A stretch of DNA of 30,965 nucleotides from a virus: the IMG/VR virus record IMGVR_UViG_3300024520_000334, positions 1-30,965 of that record; one strand, written 5' to 3'. How positions within the stretch are numbered: the stretch's first letter is position 1; every line of letters begins with the position of its first letter. Below are positions 30,136 to 30,965 of the stretch, one piece after another. Under the pieces are notes generated by a model that was not told the DNA's origin, did no database searches, and saw only the letters and a list, made by a program, of their open reading frames with translations. Position numbers and translations under genes: made by a program.

Positions 30136-30371
30136 TCTGTAACTGCCCGCATTAATTTAATCAGCACCACACTTTCGTTCATGTGTCGATCAAACACGCC
30201 CACCAAATCATCGACCTTGTCAAAGATCATTTGCTGAGTTCTGATAGTGTTTGCGTAAAAAACATCTAATTCTGGTTTATCCCTTCTCGTCGATCTAAAA
30301 ACCGCTATCGGACTGCTTTTTTCTGCAGCTTTAATTCTAGCCATTGTTTGATCAATTTTTAATATCGGCAT
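30132..30371 (-). CDS. Hypothetical nin-region protein
   Basis: The 79-residue protein starts MPILKIDQTMARIKAAEKS with GGGGGAG 3 nt before ATG. It is basic at first, then acidic helix (VDDLVGVFDRHMNESVVLIKLMRA). It follows the DUF1367 gene by 9 nt. No family recognised. Confidence 0.55.
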   Translation of the reverse strand: MPILKIDQTMARIKAAEKSSPIAVFRSTRRDKPELDVFYANTIRTQQMIFDKVDDLVGVFDRHMNESVVLIKLMRAVTE

Positions 30372-30380
30372 AACTCCCCC

Positions 30381-30824
30381 TTAAAAAAAGCTCACTAACT
30401 GGTTATAGGTGTTCTCGTCTGTTGTTCTAAAAATGTGTTTCATCGCTGCGTTAATTAGCGCGTTATAAAATGACTCAAAATCTTCTTGCTCCATTCCCGA
30501 ATAGCTAATTGATCTCGCTTCTACTCTGACCTCGCCGTTGATGTTGTATAGCTCTGTGTAGTAACCCGCTAGGACTGTTAACTGGTTCCTGAACCTGTTG
30601 AATTGAGCGTGTATGTCTAAGTTGCGTAAATCCTGGTCACCAGCCCAATGATCAAAACAGAAGTTGAGAAAAGCAAAAACCTTTTTATGAAACTGATAGT
30701 TTCGAGTGTGCTTAATCTCAACTGTGTAGAGTTCGCCGGTCTTGAAGCGGATAGTTTTATCTTGCTCGATATCAGTAACCGGCCTAAATATTCCACCAGC
30801 TTCTTTTATCATTTCGATTTTCAT
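30381..30824 (-). CDS. DUF1367 family protein
   Basis: The start is ATG 30824 (MKIEMIKEAGG). A longer frame from a GTG at 30962 would only add a Gly/Val/Glu repeat read from the hexamer array and is rejected. The 147-residue product has the family pattern: an early IRFKTGELYTVEIKHTRNYQFHKKVFAFLNFCFDHW segment (about 26-61), then LDIHAQFNRFRNQLTVLAGY and ARSISYSGMEQEDFESFYNALINAAM (in part). DUF1367 genes typically stand beside ninG-type genes in lambdoid and P22-like phages; their role is not known. Confidence 0.8.
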   Translation of the reverse strand: MKIEMIKEAGGIFRPVTDIEQDKTIRFKTGELYTVEIKHTRNYQFHKKVFAFLNFCFDHWAGDQDLRNLDIHAQFNRFRNQLTVLAGYYTELYNINGEVRVEARSISYSGMEQEDFESFYNALINAAMKHIFRTTDENTYNQLVSFF

Positions 30825-30830
30825 ATCAAC

Positions 30831-30956
<126 letters not shown>

Positions 30957-30965
30957 CCGCACCCC

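Overview
The window is most of a tailed-phage (or prophage) genome with a short-tailed, podovirus-type structural module like Bordetella phage BPP-1 and P22. The order is small terminase, large terminase, portal, scaffold, major capsid, Bbp16-like cement protein, adaptor, P22 gp10-like nozzle, needle/fibre proteins, ejection proteins and tail fibre. No virus-specific host gene is present. The T7-type amidase, the Sec-type signal peptide and the lambdoid recombination genes (RecT, NinG) point to a Gram-negative, probably gammaproteobacterial host; this is inference.

Layout. Bases 1-3968 (+ strand) hold the 3' part of an early/recombination operon: an incomplete gene, RecT annealing protein, an SSB-like protein, small orphan proteins and a GT9/heptosyltransferase-like protein. 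It meets the late operon tail-to-tail; the two last genes share the bases of their stop codons at 3965-3968. From 30965 down to 3965 nearly everything is on the - strand. Reading leftwards: a nin-like block (DUF1367, small Cys-rich proteins, NinG), lysis genes (T7-like amidase, holin-like protein, DUF1353, a small membrane protein, an exported FN3 protein), tail/accessory structural proteins, a sulfotransferase-like moron, terminases, and the head and tail genes. One + strand HNH homing endonuclease gene (23005-23478) interrupts the late operon.

Points of special interest. (1) NinG and a 69-codon phage protein are intact reading frames without any usable ATG/GTG/TTG. Both have a good Shine-Dalgarno 8-9 nt before an ATC-GCT where relatives would carry ATG-GCT. 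(2) A sigma70-like promoter followed within about 25-60 nt by a strong intrinsic terminator lies between amidase and holin, resembling the lambda pR'/tR' late-control arrangement. (3) A recurring ATGTCG leader motif precedes early-block genes on both flanks, and at the right edge a GTCGGG hexamer is tandemly expanded directly before the DUF1367 start. (4) The tail fibre is a Cys-rich YadA-head-like beta-roll with two duplicated inserted modules.

How the genes work together: RecT, the SSB-like protein and NinG form a phage recombination set. The lysis cassette is followed by a single long structural transcript with mostly overlapping start/stop codons, implying translational coupling. No tRNA, rRNA, CRISPR array, integrase, repressor or reverse transcriptase was seen. 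All calls rest on reading the translated sequence without database searches.
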